From the NCBI GenBank assembly GCA_913774725.1, contig CAJYIG010000208.1, forward strand, positions 1 through 12,760: DNA of 12,760 nt, written 5' to 3'. Under the pieces are notes generated by a model that had not been told where the DNA came from, did not search any database, and saw only the letters and a program-made list of their open reading frames with translations. This DNA comes from an uncultured Curtobacterium sp. GTDB lineage: Bacteria; Actinomycetota; Actinomycetes; Actinomycetales; Microbacteriaceae. How positions within the stretch are numbered: the first letter of the stretch is position 1; each line of letters opens with the position of its first letter. This document shows positions 12,607 through 12,760 of this stretch, one piece after another. The translations under genes were made by a program, and so were the position numbers.

Positions 12607-12760
12607 GTGACCGACCCGAACCCCACGCACTGGACCCTCACGCTCGTCTGCGACGACCAGCCCGGGATCGTGCACGCCGTCTCCGGGGCAGTCGTCGCCG
12701 CGAGCGGGAACATCATCGAGTCGCAGCAGTTCTCGAGCGCCGACACGAACACGTTCTTCA
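12607..12760 (+). CDS. purU: Formyltetrahydrofolate deformylase, 5' part only (51 codons)
   Basis: PurU hydrolyses 10-formyl-THF to THF and formate, balancing one-carbon pools and supplying formate for purine synthesis. The visible part is the N-terminal ACT domain: WTLTLVCDDQPGIVHAVSGA (9-28), then VVAASGNIIESQQFSS and DTNTFF, which is the PurU pattern DxPGIVxxVSG...GGNIxExQQF. The catalytic formyl-transferase domain lies beyond the window. The GTG at 12607 lies seven bases after TACCCT and lacks a Shine-Dalgarno, so the gene is probably leaderless. It is metabolically linked to folD-glyA about 4.4 kb upstream on the other strand, though not in the same operon. Confidence 0.88.
   Translation, partial: MTDPNPTHWTLTLVCDDQPGIVHAVSGAVVAASGNIIESQQFSSADTNTFF

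Noticed and set aside
10116..12752. Very long minus-strand open frame (878 codons) opposite marR1, marR2 and the MFS gene
   Set aside because: Composition is Arg/Glu/Asp/Gln/His biased with no domain, while the opposite strand encodes three clear families. It is a GC-driven shadow frame.

Overview
The window is very GC-rich with actinobacterial gene content: frequent GTG starts, TANNNT -10 boxes placed 6-7 nt before the start codon (leaderless genes), and a clpS-DUF2017 pair. The best guess is a Microbacteriaceae genome, possibly Curtobacterium-like. This is inferred from composition and gene order, not from a search. Most of it is ordinary chromosome, with several regulatory and repeat features that deserve attention.

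Layout. 1-360: the end of a small membrane-protein gene, then tRNA-Lys(TTT). The 3' half of the tRNA is duplicated 61 bp downstream, like an integration-site scar. 535-908: an unrecognised 106-aa protein with a strong terminator hairpin. 966-1048: three copies of an 18-bp intergenic repeat. 1102-5180: a galactose (Leloir) divergon. A DeoR-family regulator and galM (aldose 1-epimerase) lie on the minus strand; galT and galK lie on the plus strand. Regulator/galM and galT/galK each overlap by 4 nt (ATGA), and helically phased TTTCGC boxes sit between the two arms. 5181-5300: a heptamer tandem array and a long nested palindrome. 5353-5802: an unrecognised membrane protein (minus).

5974-8347: a one-carbon operon on the minus strand, glyA-folD, with a GTGA overlap, preceded by a good promoter and a ZTP/ZMP (pfl) riboswitch. 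The riboswitch links serine/glycine and folate one-carbon supply to the purine intermediate ZMP/ZTP. Divergent from it, clpS and a DUF2017 gene form an operon. Two tiny ATGA-chained ORFs lead directly into clpS. 9207-10085: an NmrA-like NAD(P)-binding protein (minus), divergent from a MarR regulator. A second MarR regulator then leads into a 14-TM drug-efflux-type MFS transporter that has no canonical start codon. At the right edge is the 5' end of purU (formyltetrahydrofolate deformylase), another one-carbon/purine gene.

Nothing here forms a defence system, CRISPR array or insertion sequence. The points most worth a second look are the riboswitch with its possible Shine-Dalgarno-sequestering helix, the tRNA-Lys partial duplication, the non-ATG start of the MFS gene, the phased operator in the gal divergon, the nested palindrome after galK, and the chained mini-ORFs before clpS.
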